The notes: generated by a model not told the origin, from the sequence alone. A stretch of 64,000 bases of DNA from Agarophyton chilense (GCA_030374765.1 JARGXX010000099.1:1178001-1242000), one strand, 5' to 3'. Shown: positions 45,893 through 57,293, counted from the stretch's first letter. Numbers and translations: made by a program.

Positions 45893-45974
45893 ATACAAGA
45901 GACTACGCAGTCTCACTTCTTCAAATTCAAGGAGATACTCGCCTTTTTGCCCAGGTCGTCACCCGGACCCAGTC

Positions 45975-48293
45975 ATGAGCACCCGATCAGGTGCTTCCTT
46001 CAGGCGTTCGACTTCGAACGACAATCAGTCCGTTTCGGGCAGTGGTCGAGAGGCTAGTTCTACAAATAACAACGCTTCAGCACTCAGCGGAAGCAAACCC
46101 CCGAAACTTTTCCGAGTTGCCCAGTTAGCCCATGGCCCGAAGCCCGGGGAGGCGCAGTCAGCGACTGCGAGAGATGCTGCCTCCTCACCCTCCCCAGTCG
46201 TGAAAGAACCTTCTTCCTCCGGACCCGCAGGTCCTAGTGTGCCAGTGAACACCCCATTGGTAGCTCTTGCTACCTCGCCTAGGGTGGAGTTCACTCCCCT
46301 TCCCTTACCGAGGCTGGACCCCCCAGCGAAACAGTCTACGACGACTGATACTGTTCGTCCCAGTAAGGTCTTTCCCCCTGAAAAAGGTCTTCATGCCCCA
46401 CCCACGGGAGGAATTCCCATCAACGTGGATGAAACTCCATCCCCAAGACCTCCAATGGACGTAGTACCGGTGCAAGTCCGACAGCTCGTTGTTGCCGAGG
46501 TCGTAGACCTCGTGCCCAGGCTCGTGACCCAGCAGGTCAACGAGGCTGAGCGGAGTTGGAGGGAATCCATCGAAGCTCGACTCGCCGAACTAACTGTAAA
46601 GGTTGTAGGTGAAATGCAAGCTGCGCTGAAACAACGCCTTCAATCTTTTCTTGCGGTCGAGATCCCCCGCCAGGTGTTGCATGCCACACAACGAGGAGTT
46701 GTCACTTCTAATGGACAGGAGCTCCAGGGCCTGGAAACTCGATTTGTCAACCTGGACAAGAAGGTTGAGGACCTAGAGTTCCAACGAGCTTCCCTGCAAG
46801 GCCAGGTGGCATTCCTTATAAAGCATGGTACTTCTCCATCAGAAGGTGAAGTTCCCTCACACAATCCCGGGGCTTCCAAAGCCAAGCAGGAGCGCAAACG
46901 CTCTCAGGTGAAGCGCAAATCCGGTTCGGAATCTTCGTCCACGGATGATACATCATCCTCGAGCTCAGAGTCCGGTGCGGACTTGCGGAAGCATAATCTC
47001 GCAGAGATTAACCCTGCTAATAGCCGCTTCAAGAAAGTCTTGTCGTACAAGACATATCGGTTAGATAGTCGAGCAACAAGCGAGAGCTCGAAAGTTAAGC
47101 GACGTGTCGCTTCTATGGTTAAGCGGTTCAATACCACCATGGCGAACCGTCAGTTCGATGGAGCAGATCCTATGTCAGTCCTGACCTTTTTAGCTGCGTT
47201 CAAACGCGAAGCCAATAACAACGGAATCTCCGAAGGTATGGCAAAGTTAGTACTCCCGTACTTCCTGACGGGCAATGCCCGTATAGCGTACGACAGTGCT
47301 TTGCACATGGACGCGATTGACGATTCCTCCACGAGAATCAAGTCATGGCCAGAGGCTATCCAATGGCTGCTACGCAGCTACGCGAAGGATGAGTATATCC
47401 AGGATCTAGTACGTGATCTCCGATTACTACGCCAGAGAGCTGGTGAGACTGAGCAGTCTTTCGGACAGCGTGTCCGCCTGAAGTTCTCGAGACTTGGTGG
47501 GGTTTATTCACAGGAAGATCAAATTGCTTCCTTTATCGAAGGGCTCTTTCCCAGCGTCGCTTCGTGTGTGACACGAGACCGCCAGCTCCACTGCAATCGA
47601 TTTACGACCTTGGACGCTGTGGTTGAGCTGGCTATGTCTCATGGACATACGTCACGGCTGACGCGACCGCTCAGGCATCCGTTGAATGTTAAGCCGTATC
47701 AGGCTAAGGCACCGGTGATGTCACTGGAGGGTACGACCCTTTCCACCGATACGGCCCAGACAGGCCGTAATCTTGGCGACGACGCCATACTGCATATCCG
47801 AACCAATGTAGAGGGTCCGCCTACAGACCCAAGCTAGAGTTATAGCACAACAGAGGCGGAAACCCTTCCGCAATCTCACCCGTTGGGACAGAGATACCCC
47901 GCGCTTCCGGTAGTGTCAAACTATAACCCCCGTATGGAGGAGTGGGCGCAGCCCAAGCGCGTTGGATGGGTTGATCGAAGGCTCCAGCGGAGCCAGCATG
48001 CGCCGCGACGCGAAGCTTACGGAGATTGTTACTTGTGCGCCAATCCCGACCACGTGGTCGCTGATTGCGAGTGGATCACTCCGGCCATGCAAGCGCAGGC
48101 TCGACAGCGTATAATGGAGGCCTCTCCAGAGATAGCGGCAAGGATGCCGGCGATGGTCTACTACGTGGCAGGACTCACGCCTCCACGAAGAAGATACCAG
48201 GCCCTACGACCTAGCGCGGTGTCCGCGCAACCCCAGGTCCTTCGCAAGGACAACGCTGAGCCCCAAGCGCAGGGAAACGTCCCCCGGACTTAG
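45975..48293 (+). CDS. gag: element B gag polyprotein (one in-frame stop)
   Basis: One frame of 772 codons from ATG 45975 to TAG 48291-48293, interrupted only by TAG at 47835-47837. The first 170 residues are Ser/Thr/Pro-rich and disordered. A helical stretch with coiled-coil features follows (about residues 165-280), then a Lys/Arg then Ser/Asp-rich linker and a retrotransposon capsid region with FLAAFKREAN and YFLTGNAR motifs (about 395-440). A single zinc knuckle CYLCANPDHVVADC (48027-48068, CX2CX4HX4C) sits near the end for RNA packaging. Because of the internal TAG this copy would make a truncated gag of 620 aa without the knuckle unless read through. It overlaps pro-pol through a -1 frameshift signal. 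Confidence 0.9.
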
Positions 48294-48323
48294 AGGCTCA
48301 AGTCTCCTCTTCTAAGACTCCGG
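48272..48323 (+). promoter_or_regulatory. -1 programmed ribosomal frameshift signal (gag to pro-pol)
   Basis: The heptamer G-GGA-AAC (48272-48278) is in the gag frame, a canonical X-XXY-YYZ slippery site. After a 5-nt spacer comes a stem-loop: CCGGA-CTTAGA (48284-48294) pairs with TCTAAG-AC-TCCGG (48311-48323), 11 base pairs with a 2-nt bulge and a 16-nt loop. The gag stop TAG lies in the stem, five codons after the heptamer. A -1 slip leads exactly into the frame of the protease. Confidence 0.85.
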
Positions 48324-49434
48324 ATATCAGAGACGAAGGTGACGAAATCGTTACCAAGTGTCTATTAGACAAGTGTGCGGAAGTTGTTACGCCGCAACAG
48401 GACCCCGTCCTCAAAATAGGACGCTTCAACTACAAAGTTGTAGCCCGTGTGGGCTTTACCGAAGACGATGCCATGGAAGTTTTATCCGTATTGGATACAG
48501 GGGCCGCTCCCAACCTCATCCACCAGGATGCAGTTCCGGGGTTGAGGATAACCCCATTGGCACCCGCTCAGAAGTCCCTCGGACTTAACGACGCAGGAGG
48601 GCATGCCCTCAAAATACGCGGCACCACCGTGGTAGCCGTCCGCATCGCGGATTATCTGGCATGCGTGTCATTCCTGGTCGCCAAACGTCTGAGTACAGAC
48701 GTGATCCTAGGATGTGATTTCATCGATAAGCATGTTGACGCTATCCACCCTAAGAGGGGGACCCTATATATGAGTAACTACTCAGCTGTTCCGATATACC
48801 GACGACCGGCATCTGATTGGTGTCGCACGCCACCGAAGGGTGAGGGAAAGAAGCTAAAGAAGGACCCCTTCTACCATTGCAGACGTATTCACGTCGCACG
48901 GAAGATAGCCCTTTCTCCTAGCTCTGAAACCATCGTCTTGGCGAGGTGCGCCGATGGAGGAAGTTTCTTCCTCCAGCCATAAGAGAAGCTCTTCGACAAA
49001 TATCGCGTTCGTCTGGCAAATGGCGTCGCGAACGTTCGCAGCAACAGACCGTTCAGAGTTATTGTCGCCAACTTCGCTCGTCACGAAGTGACGCTTTGTA
49101 AAGGACAAGTCCTTGGTCGTGCTGTTCCGCAGCGCCCGTCAGACATCTACGCAATCCTGCACGATCGACAACCCGAGGAACCGGAACCCGGAAACCTCAG
49201 GCCACACCCGGCATGTGACACTAGAGAGTCGCGGACGACCGAGCCTCCAACGAGCCTCTTGGACTCGATAGATCTCTCGGAGATCTCGCCAAAGATGCAG
49301 CGTGCCGTGAAAGAGATGCTTGGTAAGCATGAATACATGTAGAGCGGTAAGCTTGGAGAGATTCGAGGACCTCCCCATCGGATCAAGTTGATGTCAGGGG
49401 CAACCCCTGTTCACTCGCAGCCTTATCGAGCTGG

Positions 49435-49462
49435 ACCGAAGATTAGAGACCGAAGATTAGAG
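49435..49462 (+). repeat. 14-bp tandem duplication that shifts the RT frame
   Basis: accgaagattagag occurs twice in direct succession (49435-49448 and 49449-49462). Upstream the pol frame has codon starts at positions equal to 2 modulo 3; downstream they equal 1 modulo 3, exactly the shift a 14-bp insertion gives. It lies just before the RT fingers region. Confidence 0.9.
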
Positions 49463-52400
49463 AACACGAGTTCGCCGAAGTTAAGCGTATGCCTGATGCA
49501 GGTGTCATCGAACCGGCCAGGTCAGAGTGGGAAAGCCCAGTTATCATTGTTCCGAAACCCGACGGAAGCCTACGCTTCTGCGTAGATTATAGGCGCCTCA
49601 ACGCCCTTACCGTGAAAGATACCTATCCCCTACCCCGCATAGACGAGTGTCTTGACAGCTTGGGCGAGGCCCAGTTCTTTACCACGCTAGATTGCAATAG
49701 CGGGTATTGGCAACTGTCCGTCGCGTCTGAAGATCAGGACGAAACCACGTTCACGTGTCACGCAGGGACCTATAGGTTCACTCGTATGCCCTTTGGGCTT
49801 TGCAACGCCCCAGCAACGTTCCAGAGAATCGTGGATATCCTGCTAGCAGGATTCAAATGGCAATGTCGCCTGGTGTATATTGATGATGTCATCATCTTCT
49901 CCAAAAATGCGGACGAACACATACGACATGTTGAAGAGATACTCATTGTTCTCAGAAACGCAGGGTTAACCCTGAAGTTGAAGAAGTGTCACTTCTTTCG
50001 GAGGTCAGTAGATTACCTTGGCCACGTAATCAAACCGGGCCTGTTGGAAGTTGCCACGAAGAACCTTGAGGCTCTCCAGAAGGCGCGACCACCTGCGACG
50101 CAGACTGAAGTTCGATCCTTTCTCGGAATGTGCAACGTCTACCGACGTTTTGTGCGAAATTTCGCGAAAGTTGCTGCACCGCTGACGGAGCTTACGAAGA
50201 AAGAGGTTTCACCTCGATTGCCGCAGCTCACAGCTGAGAAGTAAGAAGCGTTCGAAATGCTTAAGCAAGCACTGACTCACGCGCCAGTGTTAAAGCTACC
50301 AAGGGCAGACCGCCCGTGTACGGTGGAGACAGATGCCAGTGCTGGCCAGATTGGTTGCGTCTTGACGCAAGTTCATAACAAAATCCGTCATCCAGTTGGG
50401 TATTGGAGCCGGACCTTGTCCGCCACTGAGAGGAGATACTCTACTACGGAGCGAGAATGTCTCGCAGTTGTGTGGGCGCTGACCATATTACGGCCTTACT
50501 TAGAGCGCACGCACTTCACAGTGATCAGTGACCACCAGTCCTTGAGATGGCTTCTCGGATTGTCGGACTCCGACGCGAATAGCCGCCTGACTAGATGGAG
50601 GTTACGCCTCGCAGAGTATGATTACAAAGTCATTTACAAGAAGGGCTCGGAAAACCAAGCGGCCGATGCGTTGTCGCGCATGCCCACAGATGGTGATACC
50701 GCTATGAGACCTTCAGAGGATATACCCTGTTTTGTGTGTGAGCTGGAGGCTACAGGCCCGAGCATCACGTTCTGCAATGCCTCGCATCCTTGGGATGCCG
50801 CCCTCGACGTTGAAGAACATGAGCTGACGGCGGTTTCGCTAGAAGAATTGCTCGCCGAGCAAGCCACAGACTCGTTCTGTGAGGACATGAGAGAACGATC
50901 TCTCCATGACCCCAAATGCCGTGTGTACACGGACCATGATGGACTATTAGTCCGCAAAGCTAGAATAGATCAAAGCGAGCAGGTGCTTACACCAAAATCG
51001 CTAAGGGAGCGCGTGATGCATATGCATCATTACCCCCGTGTCGCAGGACACCCGGGAGGACGGAGGATGTACGCCACGATGCGTCGACGCTATTACTGGC
51101 CAAGCATGGCTGCCGATGTGTACCGTTTGGTCAAGGAGTGTGACTCGTGTGTGAAGGAGAGGATTTCTCTTATGAGAAAAAGCTCCCGATTGAAGCTGTT
51201 CCCGGCGACCGCACCGCTGGAAAGTGTCACGATCGACATCCTGGGGCCACTTCAGACTACGAGTAGAGGTAATCGTTACCTTTTGGTGATCTGTGACCGC
51301 TTCACAAAGTTGACGAAGACCATCCCTTTGTCGAACACCGATGCGTTCGCAATTGCAAGGGCGTTCTGCACCCATTGGGTGTTTGTCTACGGGCCACCCG
51401 TCACTGTCCTGTCGGACAATGGATTTAACTTCGCCTCGAAGTTCTTTCAGAGCGCTTGCCAAATCCTTGGCATCAAGAACCTCTTCACGTCCACGTACCA
51501 TCCGCAGACCAACTATCAAGTCGAGAGGTTCAACCGAACCATGTTGTCTGCCTTTAGGCATTGTGTTGCTGAGCATCAGCACAACTGGGACCTTTACAGC
51601 GATGCGCTGACCTTCGGGTACAATACACAAGTCCATTCTAGCACCGGCCATTTTCCGTTCGAGTCGGTACTCGCTAACGCCCCGGAGCCGCTGGCTCTAC
51701 AGAGACTCAGAACCCTAAAAGTAAAGGCTCCTTGCGAGATTAAGATGCAGTTTTTGACACAGCTGCGTCAACTGCTGTCGCGCGCGATCGGTGCCTTAAC
51801 TAAAGCGTAGTAACGCTACAAGCAGCGGTACGATGCTCGCGTCGTTGAGAAGCGAATGACGGAACCCGGTACGTATGTGTACCTGCGGATGCACTTAGAC
51901 CCTAGGGAGCCAGAGGTTACAGGTGAGAAGATCTCCCGTAAATTGAGACGAAAGGTCGTTGGACCTTACAAGGTCATCAGCGGTGACGAGGAAAACCACA
52001 CGGTTCTTATTGAGAACGAAGGACTCGAGGAGCGTCATAACTTGGGCCACGTGGTCATTGCGGCATCTAAGCCGCCCACGGTGACGGGAGATGACGAAAG
52101 CGTCATAGACAAGATAGTGGGTCATACCCAGGGAGCGGCAGAGAAACGCGAGTACAAAGTTCGGTGGCTCGGATATGCAGCAGAGAAAGACACCTTCCAC
52201 ACAGCTGATAGTCTGCCGTGGAACCTCGTGGTTCGCTACTGCCGACGACGGAAGATCAGCGTCCCCGACCGGGATGAGATACTTCTGCGAGCTAACCAAG
52301 GCTCCACTCATGACCTAGTGGAAACCGCTGAGGCAAACTCGCAAGTGTAAACACAACACTGAAACTGTTGGACCTGTGCGGGCTCCCCGCTATTGCGGCC

Positions 52401-52525
52401 GGAGCAGAGCCCGTCCCAATCCCAACACATTCGCTAAATGGATAACCTACTGGAATGGTAGAGCAAAGGAGGCAAGCAGGTGTTCAAGGGAACGCATTTG
52501 TTTTATGAAAAGAAGGTTTGGACAG

Positions 52526-54346
52526 CTACACTTGAGATAATTCCTCCTCACCATCTACGAGTTCGTCCCCAGGGGCCATCGACGGCCCTGCAGGCACTGC
52601 AGTGCTGCTGATATCAGGGATAGCCCCCGTAGTCGAAGTGGTTGGTGCGGCTACTGCAGCAGGTCCCGGCGTTGACGAAGGGTTGTTGGCCATTCTGGCC
52701 TGGAGTTGAGCAAGGCTCGTCACCCCGTAGGCCTTGAGGGCATCCAGTAGAGCTGCAGCGGAGTTCTCTTTTGCAAGCTCACTTGGCGGTGCGGGCACCA
52801 ATCCAAGTTTTAGCCGTTTAACCGACGTTTGGTCGACCATGTCGACATCCTTCGGTTCGGAGGCTAGCTTCGCTAGTTGTTGGCGTCGCCATTCTGCACG
52901 GCGTACCAAGTTCGTCGAGTTCGACGAGGTAGATCCCCGGCCTACAGAGAGAGAAGCGATGAAGTCCGCCCGCGGATTCTCCACAACGAGGTTGCCTCCT
53001 TGGTCATGGCTGACTAGGTATTGTTCTGGAATGTTCAGAGTCCAAAGGATTGGGTTGAAGACAACCCAATCACAGCCGCGATGCACCGGAGTTGCTCCAT
53101 CGTTGTGGACAGGGCGCATTGCGCCCCACATTCGGACGCGTGGCATCGCAGGGAATTCAGGAAACACCCCGTCTTTTGGAAGAGAAGACCACCAGGTCTT
53201 GTCGATAAATTCGAGTAGAGTCTCCAGACTCTTGGCTTCGGCGTTGCGTCGCTCGTCATCAGCCAGATCGGGCTCGACGCCAGTGAGATTAAGATCTCTT
53301 ATGTCCTTGCGTACAGGTGGAGGGATCCACCATAAGCGACCCGCGCAGGCCTCATAGATGAGATGGCGTGCCACCGAGCAGGACCATTCAGTGCGGAGCA
53401 CTGTTTGGTATCCAGGATACCTGGTGAAGTATGAGCCTTGGTAGACGACTACCGGCGGAATTTCGTTGAAGAACCCGTAGGGGACTTCAACTTCCTCCCA
53501 CCACGATGGCAAAGGCCATTATATGTCGTGGATGACATCTTTCTGGAAGCAGTCGACCTCGACTTGGTGGTAGGCTACCAGAACCTGGTACTTATGTCGG
53601 CGCATGCGCTCGAATTGTCGCCAATAATGTGGCGTGTACGTCATGATTTGGTCGCGCCAAGCGTCCATCGGAGGTAGTACCCTTGCGACAAAGTCTCCTG
53701 TCGCATCGCGCCTACAGGGGTCGAGGACCCAATTGGCTCAGTTGTCACGGATGACCGTCGGAAGCAGCACACGGAGTATTTTCGGATTCCGTAGGATGCG
53801 CTCAATCTCCTCGGCACCCATGCCGTTGTGGACTTCCTCGAAGGTGGTCAGCCAGGGAATCCCCTCATCATCCTCGCAGAGGTACGAGAAAGGCAAGCAA
53901 AGCTTGTGAACCAGAGGGCGGTCGTCCGCCCAACTTTCAACCCTGTTCAGGAAGCTTTCGCGTAGCGTGCTCGCTACGTACGGTTCATCCGCCGGACGTC
54001 GGTAGAACTCGATGTCTACCCGGCCGATGAAGTCATCGGAAATTAAGCGGCGTAACGCGGCAAGAAGCGCTCGTCGTTCGATTAGCAGCCGCAAAAAGTG
54101 ACGGCGACCCCACAGGGTCAGGTCCGATGAAGGATGGCTAGCCATCTCTCTGAAGGTGTACGAGCGGAAGCACTCTTCGATTTCTGCGACATCTTGTAGC
54201 CATGTGGCTACTTTCGCAAGTCCTATTGGGACTCCAGGACGAGACCAGGTTGTCTCTGAGTCCCAGCGAACCCTTTGAAGCGATCGCTCGAAGAGCGGTT
54301 CACGGTGGCCATCGCTGCGGTGCTTGCAGGGATCCGTTCCTATCAT
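52526..54346 (-). pseudogene. convergent accessory gene of element B
   Basis: On the minus strand a single frame runs from ATG 54346 to the stop at 52526 (about 606 codons), broken by TGA at 53738-53740 and TAA at 53519-53521. It lies between the pol stop (52350) and the purine tract, convergent to pol. The family is unknown. The N-terminal 200 residues are helical and Arg-rich with many aromatic residues. The middle is Trp/Tyr/Pro-rich, and the C-terminal 100 residues are Ala/Ser/Thr/Pro-rich and end in an acidic tail, so disordered. A lysine-basic VKRLKLG patch (near 52810) could be a nuclear signal. There is no signal peptide or membrane span. Position, orientation, length and several motifs match the accessory gene of element A. 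Confidence 0.65.
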
Positions 54347-54437
54347 ACTGTGCGTGGCACAGTTGAAGCAATATCAGCGATGCTGTGCTGTCTTGTGATC
54401 GGGATCACTCTTGGCTGTAGCGGGGACGCTACCAGCT

Positions 54438-54450
54438 GAGAAGGGGGTGA
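54438..54450 (+). other. polypurine tract of element B
   Basis: gagaagggggtga lies directly before the 3' LTR, the expected site of plus-strand priming. Only one base is not a purine. Confidence 0.7.
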
Positions 54451-55630
54451 TGTGACGCAACGCGCCGGGCCCTTATTTAGGACAAGTAGCCATCCTCCTC
54501 CGACCTCCTTACACTAAGCAGTGACGACGCCGTAATAGCTGGCATACTGCCAGGATGAAATATCGTGCATGGCGCTAGGTGTCATACGTGTGGCAATGGC
54601 CGGCAGCCAGTTCGTGTATTTGGCACCATACAGTGCTCTGCACTGCTGCCTTGTAATTTTTAACTGTATTTATTAGTTGTAATCTATCGTAATGGCTAAC
54701 TGCTAAGCGGCCGGCGGTACTTGAGCGCCGGGTCGCCGGGGGCTATACCGAAGTAAAGTCCTGAAGAGGGGGGGGGCCCTCCGAACTACTAGTTCGTGTC
54801 TTGAGACTATAGGGTTATCAGACCTTCGTTCCCAGTCGACGCCGACAAGACAGGCAGCAGTCTGATCAACTGCTGCAGAGGTACCTCTCGCGTTTTAGCC
54901 TATCGAGTATTCCCCGTCCAGTCCTTGCCCTCACGGCCATCGGTCGCCGCGTGGTGCATTGCACTTTCGCTCGGTCTATTGGACCGCTGGCAGTTCTACT
55001 GCCCGAGCAGATTGTAGACCCGTATCCGTTGGATACCGAGGTGTGGATCGGGAGCCTCGGATAAGTGAGTACCACTTCCAGGTCCAGCTGGGAAAGCCAA
55101 ACAGGCGCATTCGTCTGGGCGCTGGTTCAATCCCAGGGCTTGCCCTGCTTTGCTATCGTCACCCGTTGGGTGTGAGTGCTTACCACTTTGTGGCGCCAGT
55201 CGGCACAGCCAAGCAGACGCTCTAGTCTGAGCGCTGGTACAATCTCAGGGCTTGCCCTGCTTTGCTATCACCACCCGTTGGGTGAATTGGTTGGTGCGTC
55301 GTTGCCGATGTTAGGGTCGTGGCGCTCGTCCGGGCTCTGGTACAATCCCGGGGCTCGCCCCGGCTACTCGCCATACGCGGTGTATATCCAGGCCGATCAC
55401 TTCGGTTCGTGTCAGATCGACACCACTCCGAGCACGTCTTCCGGACGCCAAGAGCTCCTGTGGAACGATAGGAGTCTGTGCCTAGTAGACACTCCTCGCC
55501 TGTGAGACGACGTCTCTCTTGAGTCGTTGCGGACTCTAGGGCCAGATAGCCGACCCCGGCTTTCCAGGCTCTGCCTGTGTGTAGCTCTCGCCGCCCGCGG
55601 CTGCTCTCCCGAGTAGCGCATTGCGTTACA
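54451..55630 (+). repeat. element B 3' LTR (1180 bp)
   Basis: Same length as the 5' LTR, about 2% different, followed directly by the target-site copy CCAAC at 55631-55635. The last block reads TTGCGTTACA, with one change from the perfect inverted terminus. Confidence 0.95.
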
Positions 55631-55829
55631 CCAACCACTTGTTCAACGAAAAGAAATTCCGAAAGCTCTATTCCTTGCATAAAAAGAGCGAGGTTACATT
55701 TAGGTCATGCATAAGCTAGATACATCGGTTAATGCAATTCACATGCGTACAGAAAGGTCTCACGGCGTCATTGCATGATTTTTGAACGATTCTGAGAACT
55801 ATAAAAAGCGTGCCATTACAGTCGGAAAT

Positions 55830-57293
55830 AATAGAATGACCCAATAAGACCAACTTCATTTGCTTCTAGAAGTATCAAAAGACCATTCAACAGCTTCCAA
55901 GCTAAATACAGCTCTCAACTTACTTGTATCTAAACGACGTGTGCCACAAGAGATCTATTCTGCCCCACATCTTCAATGCAGGAAGTGTCGTACGATAACC
56001 TCTGGGGTATGATACTGTCTTGTCTCGGGAGCGTAGTGACGCTCAACCGTAGGGAGCGAGTTGATTCTCAACCTTAGAAGGTAGACGTAGTAAACCTTGA
56101 TGGTAACAGGGCACCGTGAAAACCCGCAGGGACAAACGGCGGGGCGACTAGCCTATACAGTGTAAGTGGACGATGGTAGGCCTCGACTCCCGGGAAAGCC
56201 TGTGTGGTAGTTGAGAAACAACGAACCAAAAGGTATAGTCGTGACCCAAGTGATGCCTGTCTTTCTCAGATTGGGATGGAGGAGGTGCAGTTCTCTATAT
56301 GCAGTGGACTGCTCTCTTTAGATCACCCGGGAGGTGCCAGCAAGGCACGGTCTCTGACCTAGAGTCACAGAGCTGGCCAACACTGGCTACAGTGCCAGGT
56401 GGCCACTCAACTACTGTACTAAAATACAAATAATTACAATAACTATCACTAACCATTACTCAACCAGAAGGTACATGTCGACACTACACGTGGCGGACAA
56501 CACCTAGATGGTAGCTTGCCCGGAGCTGCATGACCGATGATTCCTCGCATCCGTCACCTACAAGGCCAGTGTAGGATATTGACAACCTCAAATGTCAAAC
56601 CTTCTGCCTCTTAACGACAAGAAGATGAAACAGGCCTTACTTTTGACTGAATCACACAAAGAGCACTGTTCAAAATGGACCCAAAAAAGACATGCATTGA
56701 CTAAGAGAGGGTGGGGTAGAATAATCTTTTCGGATGAAAAGAAGTTCAACTTAGACAGCTCAGATGGGTTTGTCTTTTACTGGAATGATCTACGACGCGA
56801 AGACAAAGTCATAATAAAGCGCCAGAAAAAAGGTGGTGGCGAAATGGTATGGAGTTTATTTGTAAAGCTTCGTAGGAGGGTTTCGGAGAGTTTTGTTGGT
56901 AACTAAAATGCAAAGAAGTACACTGAGACTTTTGAAAACTTTCTGCTAGCCCTTCCTTGTGAAAGATATCTAGAATCCTGGAAATTCCAGCTAGGTAATG
57001 CTGTTAAACATACCGCGAAACTTTTTCAAAAGTTCTTAAAAAATGAAAATGTTGCAGGTCTGGACTAGACAGGTCTAATTTATGACTTGCATCTTATTTA
57101 AAACGTATGGGACATACTTGTTAGACGTGTTAACGTGAATAGATGGCAGTTTGAGAATTTGGAAGAGCTGAAAAGTTGTGTGTTCGAGAAATGGGCTGAT
57201 ATTACGACCCAAGAGTGTTTTAAACAAGCGCAAAGTATTTGCAAACGTTGGGCCGAGGTGCTGGAGAATAAAGGAAGTAAGATATATTACTAA
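55830..57293 (+). pseudogene. Tc1/mariner transposase, decayed
   Basis: An N-terminal helix-turn-helix region is visible around 55850-55988, with SKRRVPQEIYSAPHLQ resembling the second HTH of Tc1/mariner enzymes. After the 579-bp insertion the frame resumes. 56592-56906 contains IIFSDEKKFNLD with the first catalytic Asp, and a GGGEMVWSLF motif. Further on, FQLGNAVKHTAK (about 56975) replaces the normal QDNAxxHxA, so the second catalytic Asp is Gly. The third motif near 57085 is broken by stops. NVWDILVRRV and the C-terminal helix to 57293 are still clear. Frameshifts, stops and the lost Asp make it inactive. Confidence 0.8.
55989..56567. mobile_element. 579-bp insertion in the mariner transposase
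   Basis: The insertion is flanked by AGTGT on both sides (55984-55988 and 56568-56572). Removing it with one copy of AGTGT rejoins the transposase frame across the gap. It has no ORF. Its right half follows a layout similar to the A-family LTR (an AT-rich stretch, then a CTACACGTGGCG block, then a pyrimidine-rich end), so it may be a diverged solo LTR, but it lacks TG...CA ends. Confidence 0.5.

Larger units (their letters stand above)
48272..52350 (+). pseudogene. pol: element B pro-pol polyprotein, broken
   Basis: Once a single frame of about 1,350 codons entered by -1 frameshift. Protease: LDTGAAPN at about 48491-48514 and an ILGCDF motif. RT: from about 49390, with YIDD at 49876-49887. 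RNase H: ETDAS, TERECLAV and SDHQSLRWLL in 50257-50700. Integrase: zinc region with GHPGG and CDSC (about 51040-51155), then a DDE core with TIDILGP, LSDNG and VERFN. A GPY/F motif (VGPYKV, about 51958) and a C-terminal chromodomain (VIDKIV...YKVRWLGY, about 52100-52240) follow. All catalytic residues remain. Breaks: TAA 48980, TAG 49340, a 14-bp duplication at 49435-49462, TAA 50242, and TAG-TAA at 51808-51813. Confidence 0.95.
44691..55630 (+). mobile_element. element B: nearly intact Ty3/gypsy chromovirus, 10,940 bp
   Basis: Bounded by 1180-bp LTRs (44691-45870 and 54451-55630) that begin TGTGACGCAA and end TTGCGTCACA/TTGCGTTACA. It is flanked by a perfect target duplication CCAAC (44686-44690 and 55631-55635). 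Inside are a putative primer-binding site, gag, a -1 frameshift signal, pro-pol with chromodomain, a convergent accessory gene on the minus strand and a purine tract before the 3' LTR. The LTRs differ at about 25 positions by eye (roughly 2%) with no indels. In-frame stops and one 14-bp duplication disable it. Confidence 0.95.

Noticed and set aside
52734-53357. A 207-codon plus-strand frame in element B
   Set aside because: It is the antisense shadow of the convergent accessory gene, which is longer, in one frame, and matched in element A.
52526-54346. The accessory gene as an envelope gene
   Set aside because: It is on the opposite strand to gag-pol and has no signal peptide, membrane span or furin-like site.
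56110-56160. A short stretch (acaaacggcgggg) resembling 28S rRNA
   Set aside because: Only about 14 of 20 bases fit and the flanks do not match rRNA; likely chance.
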